Shown here piece by piece: positions 10,843 to 22,590 of a stretch of DNA of 64,000 nucleotides (the first letter of the stretch is position 1; each line of letters starts with the position of its first letter). A program made the translations under genes and the position numbers. The notes below the pieces were generated by a model. That model ran no database searches, was not told the origin of the DNA, and saw only the letters and a list, made by a program, of their open reading frames with translations. Source of the DNA: Smallanthus sonchifolius. Lineage: Eukaryota > Streptophyta > Magnoliopsida > Asterales > Asteraceae. The stretch spans positions 19,331,501 to 19,395,500 of the forward strand of contig CM042023.1 of the NCBI GenBank assembly GCA_023525975.1, in the 5' to 3' direction.

Positions 10843-13362
10843 TGTCACACCCCAACCGACGGCGGAATCATCGGGGCGGGACATGTAGACTGTTCATAAG
10901 CTCAAGGTTGACTAAATTGTAATATGTTAAATCCATTTCCATTCAAACAATCATGAAACAAGTTCAAAGTACATAATGAGATACAACTTGTTTTTGAATT
11001 AAAATTAACTAAGTCCAAAGCCTATGTGTAGCAAGTCTTGATCAAAACTCATATGATAGTACCTGAAACATGAATAAAATAAGGTCAACTAAAAAGTTGG
11101 TGAGTATAACACAGGTTTGTGTATAGATAGCATATAGTTTGTAAAACAAATCCTTACATTACATGATAAAAAAGGCATTTATGGGGAGCAGCTATTGTGT
11201 AACCAAGTACAATCAAACCTTTGTAACTAGCATGCAAATTGTGTTGTCGGTATCAATCACCTCAACAATGTGGGTTTGTCAGACTCAATAGATCTATCAT
11301 TGAAAACCGTCGGCTTGAATAGTTAATGATTGCACATAATCGCATACAAAGGTTAGCACACCTAGCACTCGGGCATAAAGCTCAAATTGCACACATGAAT
11401 GTAAATAGGATTTGTACTTGTGTTGTTTGTGTAAATGTAAACATGTAATTTGAATAATGTTCATGTTTCACCCCAAAAATGTAAAAGAGTAAAAGGGGCT
11501 ATGTATACTCACTTGATTCGAAGGCGTAGCTAACACGAGATACTCGAAAGTAATGTGATCCTTGTATCGCACAACGTTAACCTAGAGTGTAATGTATATT
11601 GCATTAATAATGCACAACAGTCTAAAGTCTAATTCTAAGGTTGAATTGGATAAAGTTAGTGATTGGTACTTGGAAGTATTGTATAAAACGAAAGATTTGA
11701 AATGAATATTTTTACAACATTTTGAACAAGGTTTGGGTTTGGAATAATTAAATAAGTAAATTAATTAATTATTGTTTATGAGAATAATGTAAGTATTAGA
11801 TGTAATTAAGTATAACTAAATAAATGTTTTTGTTTAATTATAAATCAAATAAGTAATTATTACATTATTCATATATTTATAAAATGTAACTTAGACATTA
11901 AAATATTATTTAAGTGTAGGGTTTATAATTTAAAGGTTGAAACTTTAATTAAATAATTTCCATTTATTTTAAGCTTAAATACTTGATCTTTTTAAATGAA
12001 GATAATACGCATTTTTATAAATTCAACTATTTTTATTTTGAAAATTAACTTGAAATACTAATTGTTTAAAAATATAGAAATTTTAAGAATTCTGTGAACA
12101 CACACGACCGTGCCTATACAGGGCACGATCGTGCTCGGGCCACGGGCACGACCGCGCTAGTCTGGGCGCGACTGTGTTGATCAACAGAGGACATAGCTAG
12201 ACAAATCACTAGGCACGACCGTGCCTTGTACAGGCACGACCGTGTCTATTCTTCAGGGGCACGACCAAGTCTAGCCAACGAGCATGACTGGGTCTGAGCA
12301 GGAGGAACGACCGCGCTGGAAGTCGGCACGACCGCGTCTCCCGAGGCACGACCGCGCTAGATGATTAGCGCGACCGTGTCTCTTTCAAAACAGAAACGAA
12401 TTGATTGATCCTTATATTGATGGTGTCAGAATTGATAGGGCTTTCATTCACAAGGTCATTAAAAGTCTTTTGGTGTAGATTAATTGTGTTTAAAACATGT
12501 TTAGGACCGGATTCGATTAAACTATTTTGAATGAAAATATGGTTTCTGGTTCGAGTAGATTTTGATATTGAATGCCCAAATTAGATTGGGGCTATTGATC
12601 TATAGAATAAATATAAGGTTTAGAAGATTTCAATTACCCTGTACGATGATGGATTGCTAGCTTACGGTAGGAAGGAGTTCCGGCGTGACGAATTTGGTCT
12701 CCGGCGTCTCCTGCTGCAATTCCGGCTAAACCAGTGTACTCGCGAGTTTCAATGAGGATCGATGGTGCAATGGATTGAGGAAACTTCACTTCCGAATATA
12801 AGAATCTCGGTTCAAACGGAGGGAGGTTTATTTTTCTGAGACTAATCGGATTTCTGGGACTATTGGTTGTAAATGACAGTGTAATTGTCTTGTTAAGAGA
12901 TATTAAGTGGAAATCGGTTACGGGAAACCAACGATCGGGCGATTAAAGCTGCAGTTACGTTTTCTCAGACATGAGGCGCGACCGTGCCAAAACAAGGCGC
13001 GACCGTGCCAAGACAAGGCGCGACCGTGCCAACAATAGACGCGACCGTGCCAGACGAGGCGCGACCGTGCCAACATAAGGCGCGACCGTGCCTACTAGGG
13101 TTTCTAGTTATTTACAAAATCAGCCCTTGCAACTTTAGCTTTGACAAAATTAGCTTAGTTAGGATTTAACAGAACACCTAACGGGATTACTAACTGAGTT
13201 AACTCTAGGAGGTGTTACCATGTGATTTGAGTTCTAAAACTTTGAATTAAAATATGATCGGCTAACAATTTAATGAGGCGTAGGTTTGAACAAGTATAGG
13301 GTCTAGCATTGTATTGTTATTAAAATAAGTTAGAATAGGGTCAGAAAATCAGGAATGTTACA
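10843..13362 (-). repeat. 5' LTR of the nested Tekay-like element
   Basis: Near-identical partner of 4640-7116, slightly longer. Its second word array (12975-13092) has six units against five, and its first array also has one extra unit near 12205-12245. Confidence 0.9.
12975..13092. repeat. Six-unit array of GGCGCGACCGTGCC words in LTR
   Basis: Same array as 6750-6846 but with one extra unit, showing unit gain or loss since insertion. Confidence 0.85.
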
Positions 13363-13366
13363 TGAA

Positions 13367-14848
13367 GACTGGGATTACTTAGAGAAGATGGCCAGAACAT
13401 CCAAGAGAAAGGCCCAATCTTCAAGACGGGCAAGGCATTAGGTAGTGAAAGCGGTGGATAATCAGAACTCTGAATCAGGTAGGCTGGAGAAATTAGAGAA
13501 ACAAATGGCTAATTGGGGCACTGGGGGTCAACAGTATGATGTATGTGACCGATGTGGTGAGTTGGGTCACAATAGTACGAACTGTACGGGAAAGTTTGAG
13601 GACGTGAACTACATTCAAGGGGGTGGTAGGAATTATGATATGAATTCCAGCACCTATCACCTGGGCCTTAGAAACCATCCCAACTTTTGTTATGGGGATG
13701 CCTCGAACTAAGCTAATCCGAATTTTCAAGGAAGTGGGCAAAGAAATCAGCAACCATTTTCACCCCGGAATCAAAACTACAATCAAGGTAACTATCAAAA
13801 GGGGTGCCAAAGGAGAAATCAGCAAGGAGGATCATCTAGATCCTCTAATCAGTCTAGTGGGAATGAGATTATGGATATTCTGAAGGCCATCCAACAGGAC
13901 ATGCACAAGAAGAGCCAATCTGATGAAGTGCGTGATAAGTCAATCCAATCTTTGACTACTCAAATGGGACTGTTAGCCACGGATTTGGCTGATTTGAGGA
14001 AGAACAATGGGAGACTCCCAAGTGATACAAAGATGAACCCACAACATCTAGGGTGCATTTCAAAGCATGCTCATGTTGGCGCGGTAAGTATTCATCATGA
14101 AGAGGAATTAAGTGATCCTGAAGATGAAAATGAGCAAAGAGAACCCCTGATCCCGATTGAAGTTGGGGGAGTAAAGGTAAACTGAGCACTCCTAGACTAT
14201 GGAGCAAGTCTCAGTATCCTCCCGGGAAGTCTGTATGATCAGTCAGACTTAGGCCATATCGAGCAAGTTGACACTACCGTGGTGTTAGCTGATTTGACAC
14301 GCAAACATGCCCGAGGGATGATTAGAGGGGTAGCGGTGAAGGTTAGGGAGTTCTATTACCCTGAGGATTTCTTGGTGCTTGACTATGCATCTGATATGAA
14401 GATGGAACAATCAAGGGTGCTGCTCGGAAGATCATTCCTGTCAACTGCCAATGCTCAGATCAACTGTAGAGATAACAGAGTAAGCATGACCTTTGGGAAC
14501 CGTGAGTGTAATTTAGACATGCTTACAAATTCTTTTACTTATTCTTATAAAATTAAGTTGTCTAAATCATGTGCTACTAACAAGTGTCCTCCTAGTCACA
14601 TTGTGGATAGGGGCGACACCAAAGAGAAAAGTTATGTGTTGGGCAGGTTAAAACTGAAGGATGAGCATAAGGTAGTGGATGCATCACCACTCAAGTGCGG
14701 GGAAGCTGGAAGTAAAACAAAGAAGCCGCCCATGTGTGGCAAGCATTCATATGAGGATGATAAATTTGTGAGAATGAAGGGAGCTGCAAAGTTGGTTGAT
14801 GCAGACCAGTTAAGGAAGTTTAAGATGGATGGGAATGATAATCGCTAG
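13367..14848 (+). pseudogene. gag 3' part (zinc knuckle) and aspartic protease of the Athila-like element
   Basis: The frame left at 4639 resumes exactly in phase after the TGAAG duplication. A CCHC zinc knuckle (CDRCGELGHNSTNC) lies near 13547-13590, then a Q/N-rich linker and a helical segment near 13870-14020. The protease region follows, with an active-site-like LLDYGAS near 14189 and an LLGRSFL motif near 14428. In-frame stops at 13439 (TAG), 13709 (TAA), 14183 (TGA) and 14846 (TAG) are again C-to-T-type. The frame then reaches TAA near 14896. RT and integrase are absent. Confidence 0.85.
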
Positions 14849-14896
14849 GATGGTGAAGAGACGAGTGGAAGGGAATTCACTTTCCCACCACCATAA

Positions 14897-17062
14897 GTAG
14901 CATCAGGTACACCGCGTCTGGCTGAAAACGTTAAACTTAGCTCTCTTAGGAGGCAGCCTAAGGTATGTTTGTCTGATTTTGCATTTTAGTTAAATGAACA
15001 TTGTGGGTGTGTTCCATATAAAACCCTCACGAGACTAAACTCGTCCTCTTAGGCTACTGAGGGGTTTAAAAGGCTTGATGCATAAGCTAAATACATTCGT
15101 GATTCCTACGAAAGTGAGTTAGGACTTTATTGCTTTGTTTTCTTTATTTCATTTGCAATTGACCAAGTGTGGGGAAGCCTTTGAGGAAATCTTGGCTCGT
15201 ATGAATGCTTGTGAAGGCAATGCACAAATTCCTGGGGGGTAGGGCACCAAGTGTAGAGTTGTGTAAATTTTGATGTTTTCGGTATGTTTTTATAGTTTTT
15301 CTAAAGTTTTACAGGTTTTCGTGTCGATTTTGGAAAGCAAAATGATGAGGAATAACGTTCGAGGTATGTATGAACACAATTTAGTGGTTGGAACGGGTTT
15401 TAGAAGAAGTTGGGAAAACAAGTTTAGAGGGTCAAAAATTTTCTAAGTATAAAAAATGGCCAAAACCTTCTGTCAACACAAGTCCCTCGCGGTACGCGAG
15501 TTTCCCAGCTCCGTTTCTCGCGGTACGCGAGGGATAGAGTTAACCGGTCAAAATTTTTGACTCCCCCGCGGTATGCGAGGATGTCAAACCACTTCTTCAC
15601 GATACGCGAAAAATAAATAAATAAATAAATAAAATAAAAAATTTCTTTTGAGTCGTGTCTAGTATGTAGGGTCTTTTAGTTTTTATCGAGTCTGTATTTT
15701 GAGTCGGTTGATGCTATTTGGGTTGTTTGAGCTTACATTGCAGGTTTAGGTCGCCCCATTCGTACTCAATCTCCATTCGGGCGGGGATGATTTCAAATTT
15801 ATACCTTTGTAACAGGCAACTCGACAGCAGTTTTAGTTAGGCCGTGAATGAAATGCTATACGGCCTGAGGATTCTTCAACTTAATTTAGGGGAGTCCATT
15901 TTATCTTTTGTTTATTTTATTTTCGTTTTTAGTTTTATCTATCTTCCTACATTGGGGACAATATAAAGTTTAAGTGTGGGGAGGGAGACTTAGTCTAGGT
16001 TTGTAGTTTGAGTCACAAAATAAAAAAATCCATAAAAATAAAAAAATCGAAATTGTCCTTGGATTAGAATTGTTGCAGCTATATGGAAAATGATAGGTAG
16101 AATTGGAACTCTGCTTGTGGAATTGAATTGAATAATAAATAATAGAAAGCGCGTCTGATTTGTAATGTTTTTGTAGGCCCAACCGACTCTAATAGCTTAA
16201 AAATCCTGATAGTGTATCTAGGCGTAATTAGATAATTAATTCAGTATATCTTGTGAGTTCTCATCTTAGGGGTGTTGATAAGGTTGAAATTTTCAATATA
16301 GGGTGATAGGTACCACTATAAGCAAAAAATTATAAGTTTTTGAAATTACTTGGCACACTGCTTCCTTTTTATGAGAATAAATTCGGAAGTGGTGGCGCCC
16401 GCATTCCATAATCCACCATTGCATGAGCTTAATTAATTAAATTGAGAGCTTGAGTTTGCCTACGTGTTACTCTCCTGGTTACAAGCTTGGCTTAAACGAT
16501 AGATGACTAAGTTTGCCTTATGTGTTACCTTCCGGGATGGCAACCTGGTCGAAACGTCTCTAAGTTGAACCTTATGCTCTTCATTGCTTAAAAACTAAAA
16601 CCTATGTGTTACCCTCCGGGATAGTGACTTGGTTGAAACACTAATGGTTAAGGTTTAATCATATGTTAATAAAAGCTCACATCATTCATCCATCGATCCA
16701 TTATCCATTATCCATCCATAATTTTTAAAACTTCTAAATTCTTGTATATAGTGGTGGAAAATCTATAAGGTTTAACCTGGTCCTAAACATGACCTTGAGA
16801 TTGGATTAGACTGAACTGTAGCTTTCTGAGTGTAAGACCCATAGATAGACTGTTGGTGTGGTAATATTTAGAATAATAGATCACAGAATTGGGGGCTTGA
16901 CGAGTCGGTGGCTGGGTTTAATCGAATCGAAATACTGATTGTTACAGTTAGCGCGTTAGTCTAGTTAAGCTGTTAAATGAATGAGTTTGTGTAAGCCAGT
17001 TACCAATTATGATTCCATTGCATAATTCTTTTTCAGGATGCAAAAGAATAAGTGTGGGGATA
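14897..17062 (+). other. 3' untranslated region of the Athila-like element
   Basis: Non-coding. Contains four palindromic words of the CTCGCG-GTA-CGCGAG type (two exact, 15486-15500 and 15517-15531, then two degenerate ones to 15608). Three AAGTGTGGGGA polypurine motifs lie near 15168, 15973 and 17051. Three diverged copies of a GTGTTACC...CCGGGAT motif lie at about 16459-16650. Confidence 0.6.
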
Positions 17063-18152
17063 TGATGTAGTGTCAAATAACCCCAGTTAATGTGTCTAAT
17101 TGTATTCAATTTAGTTGTTTTAGCTTGTAGCTTTGTATGGTTTTATGGGTGTTTGGTATGTGTGTGCCTCCCAGGTATTTGTGCTAAATGAGCGGGAAAC
17201 GAGAACTAATCAAGTGGATACAAAGCACGAGAAGAATCAAAGCCTTAAAGAAGAAAACATGGAATTTCGGCTCCTCGCGGTACGCGAAGAGGTTGTAGCA
17301 CTTCCTCGCGGTACGCGAGATCCTGGAGATCCAATTCTGGGCGCTGACTATTTTGTCCCTCACGTTACGCGAGGGATCGGCCAGCTTTTTGTCGCAGTAC
17401 GCGAGAGATGGTTTTTACGGGAAAATTAACCTAATTTAGGTTTTAACCATTCTTAGCCCCCATTACCATTCTATCTTCGATTCTAGCCGTTCCAGAGCTC
17501 CAAGAAGGCGATTTTCACCGTTCTTAGGTCGATTGTTCATAGAATTTGATGATTGTAAGTCCTATTACATTAGTTTTGATCATTATGATGAGTATGAGTA
17601 GCTAAATCACCCGTGATCTTCTTCGGGTATAGGGTTTGTGCATATACTTGTTATTTTCTGGAATACTTAGACTTGGTTTGTGATTTTGATTGACATCTTA
17701 AGCCATATGATTACATTTATTGGTTGAATGCTTTAAATTGTTTTTATTGATTTCGAATTGTTGTTCAAGTCTCATTAGTCTCAGGTTTCTTTACATCAGA
17801 GACGTTGTGAGGTTTGAGTGTCAATTGGTTAATCTAAACTGATTATACATGCGTGGGTTTTCTTTACAGCTCGTTCTAATATTTTTCCTGAATTCAATTG
17901 AAACTTGTGTGGTTATGTCTATGTAATTACTTGCTAAGTAAACTAGAGATAACTCGTGTTTGTGAACCTGAACCCCGGAGCGGATTACCTTTCTCATTAT
18001 TGTCTAAACCCGATCTAAATCAGTATTTACAATTGTCTGTCCTTTAATACTGTGACAAAACTACATTTTTCACAAACTTCTCGTGGAGACGACTTGACTT
18101 CCCAATTACTATTTTAAATCTATATTTTTGACCGACCAAACAACATCGATCA
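17063..18152 (+). repeat. 3' LTR of the Athila-like element
   Basis: Starts TGATGTAG directly after the polypurine tract and ends CGATCA. Carries the same palindromic words at 17274-17288 and 17305-17319. Its last ~300 bases are also part of the downstream tandem duplication. Confidence 0.9.
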
Positions 18153-19735
18153 GAGGCTGATTTGTGTATTAGGGTCCCAATTGGGGCCCACCTTTTATTT
18201 TTTAACACTTAATAGATTTTTTATTTTTTTAATTAAGGGGTATTTTGGTCATTTAACACGCACTTAACTGGAAAAATTAACGCTCATCCAACCTAAGGAC
18301 CAAGCATGTTACGTGTGTGCAAAAATTTGGACCATTGGTGTACTTTTTCATAGTTAGGGACTAAATTCCAAATTTTTACAAATCGCAAGGACCATCTGTG
18401 TACTTTTTTCCCTAACATAACTAGTGCACATGCACATAAATGGTATATAATTAAAATATTATATTTATATTTTGAAATAAAAATGGACTTTTAAATTCAA
18501 CATTTAGTAGTTGCACATCCGACACGTTTCATGATCCAAAACCGGATCCGGATCCAAACAGAAACCTGTTTGGTTCCGATCCGATCTGCCGGTTTGAAAT
18601 CAATTTGGGATATAGGTTCTGAAACCGGTTTGGGGGATGAAATGGCCTTGAATCTATTTTGAAACCGAATTGATTCGATCCAAGTATGATTTTCCTTTGA
18701 AAACCGGTTTCTAAACTGATCCGATTTGGGCCGAACAGGTTTTGACTGCATTTGACTCGATCCGAACCGGTTTGGTTTGGCCATGAATCGGTTTTGTACA
18801 CCTCTACTAGTGATGATATTCCATTAATTTTGATTTTATTACTTATGTTTGGGCTTTTACCCGAATCAATTAAGTTTGGTATCAGAAATTACAAACTAAG
18901 CCGAAGTGGATCTACTTGATTTGATATTCGTTATGTTTGGGCTTAGAGGTGATGGTATATCGGGCTTTCCTCGTTTGGTAAACAATAAACCCAATTCTTT
19001 ATTTTTTGCATTTATTTTAAGGAAAATTTTATGAAAATATATAATTATTTTATACTTTAAATTTTAAAATTTTATATTTTAATATAATGAACTTCTAAAA
19101 ATTACACTTTAATAAAAAGGATAAAAAGTTAGATAAGTTTCATATAATTGATTATATTAAAAGGGAAATTTAAGGTTAAATACATGATGATGATACACAT
19201 TTTAAAAGTTATTGTATTAAAACATAAGTTTTTTAGTTCAATACATATGATATTAATAGATATAAAGTTAGATATATGGATATGTAAAAATCCTATATTT
19301 TGTGAAAAGAAATTTGTATTCATGCCCGCTCTTAGGCAATGCGTAATGTTTTACTAAAAAGTGAAAAAAAAACTCCGTAACGTCACCGTCACGTCAGTAG
19401 GAGGGCAATCACGTCCCGAATCACTAAGGTGTGTAATGGTTTCACTATCCACATATATACACACACACACACTTGTCCCCAACGCCCGTGAATTGAATCC
19501 TACCCCCCTCCCCCATTCACACCCCGGGACGGTGTTCTACGCCCATTCACGGGTCACGTGGATCACGCCCCCGTCATTCACGCCCATAACACTTGGCCTT
19601 ATGTTTACAATTTGTTTAAAAAGTAAATCTTGAAAATATATTATATTTACTGTTGTCTCAAAATATTCCAACCTCTAAGTTGGGCTTAGCTTTGGGTTCG
19701 GTTTGGAATTAGATAAGGTTATCTGTTAGGCTTGT
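17854..19735. repeat. Tandem duplication, copy 1 (1.9 kb)
   Basis: Comprises the last ~300 bases of the 3' LTR plus flanking DNA. It is repeated head-to-tail at 19763-21652 with a nearly constant offset (1909 bases at both the start and the LTR edge). Within it are an AT-rich tract, a block rich in CCGGTTT / ACCGG words (18530-18800, hAT-like end near 18805), and a GC-rich block with short C runs near 19500. Confidence 0.9.
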
Positions 19736-19762
19736 GCCTTGGGTAGTCATTTGAAGTTTGCA

Positions 19763-21652
19763 TGGGCTTTCTTTACAGCTCGTTCTAACATTTTCACTGA
19801 ATTTGATTGAAACTTGTGTGATTATGTCTATGTAATTACTTGCTAAGTAAACTAGAGATAACTCGTGTTTGCGAACCTGAACCCCGGAGCGGATTACCTT
19901 TCTCATTATTGTCTAAACCCGATCTAAATCAGTATTTACAATTGTCTGTCCTTTAATACTGTGACAAAACTACATTTTTCACAAACTTCTCGTGGAGACG
20001 ACTTGACTTCCTAATTACTATTTTAAATCTATATTTTTGACCGACCAAACGACATCGATCAGAGGCTGATTTGTGTATTAGGGTCCCAATTGGGGCCCAC
20101 CTTTTATTTTTTTTAACACTTGATAGATTTTTTATTTTTTTTAATTAAGGGGTATTTTGGTCATTTAACACGCACTTAACTGAAAAAATTAACGCTCATC
20201 CAACCTAAGGACCAAACATGTTACGTGTGTGCAAAAATTTGGACCATTGGTGTACTTTTTCATAGTTAGGGACCAAATTCAAAATTTTTACAAATCGCAA
20301 GGACCATCTGTGTACTTTTTTCCCTAACATAACTAGTGCACATGCACATAAATGGTATATAATTAAAATATTATATTTATATTTTGAAATAAAAATGGAC
20401 TTTTAAATTCAACATTTAGTAGTTGCACATCCGACACGTTTCATGATCCAAAACCGGATCCGGATCCAAACGAAAACCTGTTTGGTTCCGATCCGATCTG
20501 CCGGTTTGAAATCAATTTGGGATATAGGTTCTGAAACCGGTTTGGGGGATAAAATGGCCTTGAATCTATTTTGAAACCGAATTGATTCGATCCAAGTATG
20601 ATTTTCCTTTGAAAACCGGTTTCTAAACTGATCCGATTTGGGTCGAACTGGTTTTGACTGTATTTGACTCCGGTTTGGTTTGGCCATGAATAGGTTTTGT
20701 ACACCTCTACTAGTGATGATATTCTATTAATTTTTATTTTATTAATTATGTTTGGGCTTTTACCCGAATCAATTAAGTTTGGTATCAGAAATTACAAACT
20801 AAGCCGAAGTGGATCTACTTGATTTGATATTCGTTATGTTTGGGCTTAGAGGTGATGGTATATAGGGCTTTCCTCGTTTGGTAAACAATAAACCCAATTC
20901 TTTATTTTTTGCATTTATTTTAAGGAAAAGTTTATGAAAATATATAATTATTTTATACTTTAAATTTTAAAATTTTATATTTTAATATAATGAACTTCTA
21001 AAAATTACACTTTAATAAAAAAGATAAAAAGTTAGATAAATTTCATATAATTGATTATATTAAACGGGAAATTTAGAGGTTAAATACATGATGATACACA
21101 TTTTAAAAGTTATTGTATTAAAACATAAGTTTTTTAGTTCAATACATATGATATTAATAGATATAAAGTAAGATATATGGATATGTAAAAATCCTATATT
21201 TTGTGAAAAGAAATTTGTATTCATGCCCGCTCTTAGACAATGTGTAATGTTTCACTAAAAAGTGAAAAAAAACCCGTAACGTCACCGTCATGTCAGTAGG
21301 AGGGCAATCACGTCCCGAATCACTAAGGTGTATAATTTTTTCACTATCCACATATATATATATATATACACATACACACACACACACACTTGTCCCCAAC
21401 GTCCGTGAATTGAATCCTACCCCCCCCCCCCATTCACGCCCCGGGACGGTGTACTACGCCCATTCACGGGTCACGTGGATCACGCCCCCGTCATTCACGC
21501 CCATAACACTTGGCCTTATGTTTACAATTTGTTTAAAAAGTACATCTTGAAAATATATTATCTTTCCTGTTGTCTCAAAATATTCCAACCTCCAAGTTGG
21601 GCTTAGCTTTGGGTTCGGTTTGGAATTAGATAAGGTTATCTGTTAGGCTTGT
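19763..21652. repeat. Tandem duplication, copy 2 (1.9 kb)
   Basis: Second copy, separated from the first by 27 unshared bases (19736-19762). Small indels and substitutions distinguish the copies, including a longer C run (about 21420-21431) and an expanded TA/CA tract (21353-21390). No gene is supported in either copy. Confidence 0.9.
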
Positions 21653-22033
21653 TCCAATCCACTTTCTCCTCCTCTCTATATATTCTCTCTTATACTATTT
21701 TAAGAATTCATAAATCTTTTTTTTTTACGGCTAAAGAGATTTTATTGCAACAAAAATATACAGATATAACCTCTAGCAAGTTGCTAGAAGCAGCAAAACA
21801 ATACCCAGATAAGAACAAAAATAAACACCCTAATCAATCAAAAATGATTACAAATGGAAGAACTTGGATCATTGTGATCACTCCAAGCTTTCTATTCTTT
21901 ACCTATTTTTCACCCATAAGAACCTCTTTTTATGCGAGAGATGACCTTATTATTGCGAGCTTTGCATAGGCATCAACATGTAGTAAGAAATATCATCATG
22001 TGCAAATCATTACCTGGTGTGGACTTGTGGTCA
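21653..22033 (-). other. Possible LINE 3' end remnant
   Basis: A T-run near 21719 and weak minus-strand similarity to the LINE C-terminal region seen at 37770-38000. Degenerate; no ORF can be supported. Confidence 0.3.
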
Positions 22034-22590
22034 GTGGCGAAGCTGTTGGTACAGGCCCCTTGAGACACACTCAAAACACACACAAACTCACGTACAAGAG
22101 ATTGGAGAATTCTAACCTCTTTCTCATATATTAACTTCAAAACAAAAAGGACTTACATTTATATATTCATAAGACTATTGAGCTACTAACAAAACTTAAC
22201 ACTTAGAAGTTATTTGACTCCTGGGATACTACAAGATTAATGGAAGTAATTGCAAACTTGTAACCTTTGATTTTCCCTTCATGTGACTTCTTTATTTCGA
22301 AAGCATGCAGACCACAACCTATTGGTTTTAACTTCCATTACACAGTTGTGAACCAATGAGCATGTAAACCGCTAACCCGTGAACTAACCCGCAAGCTAAC
22401 CGATTAACCCAACAGAAGCTTGAAGAAAAACGCAGGGGTGGGGGATTTTTTTCCCTGTCACTATAAAATTTTCACCGAATACGTATAAATTAACACTATT
22501 GAGCGAAAATCGACCGAATATGTATAAATTAACACTACTGAGGAAAAAATCGGGGGGGGGGGGGGGCTAAGAAAGCTTCGCCCATGCTTG
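22034..22590. repeat. Small repeat with GGCGAAGC ends, host of a solo LTR
   Basis: Begins AGTGGCGAAGC and ends with AAGCTTCGCC as an inverted end. Holds two tandem 39-base units (about 22473-22550) and a run of 15 G (22552-22566). The class is uncertain. Confidence 0.45.
22044..22414. mobile_element. Solo LTR, 371 bp
   Basis: TGTTGGTA...CCCAACA ends with a perfect 5-bp duplication GAAGC (22039-22043, 22415-22419). No internal region, so it is most simply a recombination product. Confidence 0.85.

Larger units (their letters stand above)
4640..13362 (-). mobile_element. Nested non-autonomous Tekay/Del-like Ty3/gypsy element
   Basis: Two 2.5-kb LTRs (4640-7116, 10843-13362) with TG...CA ends are flanked by the duplication TGAAG (4635-4639, 13363-13367). 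On the minus strand a tRNA-Met-type PBS (TTGGTATCAGAGCC) follows the LTR near 10827-10840. A polypurine stretch and an AATTTCGGGACGAAATTC motif sit next to the other LTR (7117-7160), as is usual for Tekay/Del chromoviruses. The 3.7-kb interior shows no gag, protease, RT or integrase. It has one notable ORF (9342-9938). The first ~180 LTR bases show only three differences, so the insertion is fairly recent. Confidence 0.9.
2013..18152 (+). mobile_element. Athila-like Ty3/gypsy retrotransposon, non-autonomous, with nested insertion
   Basis: Two direct LTRs (2013-3090, 17063-18152) are flanked by a 5-bp target duplication GAGGC (2008-2012, 18153-18157). A canonical PBS TGGCGCCGTTGCCGGGGA lies at 3094-3111, and a polypurine AAGTGTGGGGA tract abuts the 3' LTR. 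The interior encodes gag and an aspartic protease in one frame. No reverse transcriptase, RNase H or integrase is visible, although a short conserved tail of the pol region may survive near 14900-14960. A second LTR element interrupts gag at 4640-13362. The element is therefore a deletion derivative that would need proteins in trans. Confidence 0.9.

Noticed and set aside
6750..13092. Regularly spaced near-palindromic words, superficially CRISPR-like
   Set aside because: Spacing is irregular (about 19-22 bases), the spacers are not unique, and the arrays lie in plant LTRs.
18497..18801. Overlapping 90-95 codon ORFs on the minus strand, repeated at 20409-20704
   Set aside because: They cover ACCGG/GGTTT-word repeats of a hAT-like sequence and are open in two frames, which indicates low-complexity repeats rather than a gene.
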